64,000 nucleotides of DNA from Fimbriimonas ginsengisoli Gsoil 348 (GTDB taxonomy: Bacteria > Armatimonadota > Fimbriimonadia > Fimbriimonadales > Fimbriimonadaceae): positions 1-64,000 of the forward strand of contig CAMCVK010000013.1 in assembly GCA_945881865.1 (NCBI GenBank). The letters are read 5' to 3'. A program made the translations under genes and the position numbers. Below the pieces are notes generated by a model. The model worked only from the letters and a program-made list of their open reading frames with translations, had not been told where the DNA came from and did no database searches. Numbering within the stretch: position 1 is the stretch's first letter; the number at the start of each line of letters is the position of its first letter. This document shows, piece by piece, positions 63,800-64,000 of this stretch.

Positions 63800-64000
63800 G
63801 CGAACTAGCCCAACTTTTTGGGGGCAAGCTGGACGGCCCCGAAAACGGCACGGTTCTTCGGCCGGTACCGGCCGGCTCGGTCGACGCTGAGGGCCTCAGC
63901 TTCGCGGAATCGGAGAAGTATTTGGCCAAGGCCGAAACGGGAGTGCTGGCCGCGATTATTTTGCCCGAGAACTCGCGCGAGACCGAGCTGCCCAGCATTC
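63769..64000 (+). CDS. lpxD: UDP-3-O-acylglucosamine N-acyltransferase LpxD, N-terminal part (cut by window end)
   Basis: The visible 77 codons encode the uridine-binding N-terminal domain: WQLGELAQLFGGKLDGPENG, VPAGSVDAEGLSFAESEKYLAKAETGVLAAIILP, matching LpxD starts (iaelLggel.GD...I.gva.l..A..g.lsF). LpxD adds the N-linked acyl chain in lipid A synthesis, so this organism probably makes LPS. The ATG lies inside the preceding gene. Confidence 0.85.
   Translation, partial: MAEAKRIWQLGELAQLFGGKLDGPENGTVLRPVPAGSVDAEGLSFAESEKYLAKAETGVLAAIILPENSRETELPSI

Overview
The window looks like chromosome from a diderm (LPS-type outer membrane), GC-rich bacterium outside the Proteobacteria. My best guess is Armatimonadota, Fimbriimonadia-like. 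The basis is the mix of gene types: TamB/BamA/Skp/LpxD outer-membrane assembly beside CsaB and DUF5693 wall-polymer genes usual in Firmicutes, a SpoIIM-family membrane protein, a Pgi related to Tal-Pgi fusions, and many GTG/TTG starts. No rRNA or classical phylogenetic marker confirms it.

Layout. 1-709: the end of a leucine-rich-repeat protein built from near-identical 66 bp repeats. 710-1872: non-coding and repeat-rich. 1873-13140 (minus strand): an envelope block (rhomboid, DUF5693, CsaB, a large beta-barrel, a lipoprotein), an orphan sugar-type ABC permease with a large insertion, a primary-like sigma factor and a secreted protein. 13139-14879: SpoIIM-family protein and ribosomal protein L1. 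14940-18526: a tightly overlapping operon speE-ccmA-ccmB-ccmC-ccmD-like-methyltransferase. 18546-22517: small envelope proteins, an orphan MacB/LolD-type ATPase, a TPR protein, RNase HIII and YceI. 22552-24828: a lower-GC two-gene cassette (DUF3696-like AAA ATPase plus PIN-like nuclease) between 126 bp direct repeats copied from the 3' end of the neighbouring DUF5107 gene; this is the best candidate for an undescribed system. 26446-31239: small proteins, DAHP synthase, a UvrA that stops before its second ATPase, and PlsC. 31240-31864: hairpin-array intergenic DNA. 31865-37492: rpiB-pgi-gnd-zwf-pgl, an oxidative pentose phosphate cluster. 37502-40947: argH, an FAD oxidoreductase and cytochrome P460. 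41067-47097: vWA protein, tRNA-Arg, a hybrid histidine kinase, a VanX-like dipeptidase, a metallophosphoesterase and an unknown. 47123-50026: a Pho-box-like site and pstSCA without pstB. 50055-55034: M42 peptidase, tRNA-Leu, a STAND ATPase, an Ig-like protein and lipA. 55041-64000: tamB-bamA-skp-skp-coiled-coil lipoprotein-lpxD (cut by the window end), an outer-membrane assembly operon.

A theme across the window is a TANNNT-type -10 hexamer ending about 6-9 bases before the start codon of many operon-leading genes, which implies that leaderless or near-leaderless transcription is common here. It also helps choose starts. Starts were chosen from this signal, from Shine-Dalgarno-like sequences, from signal peptides or from overlaps with the upstream gene; each case is stated.
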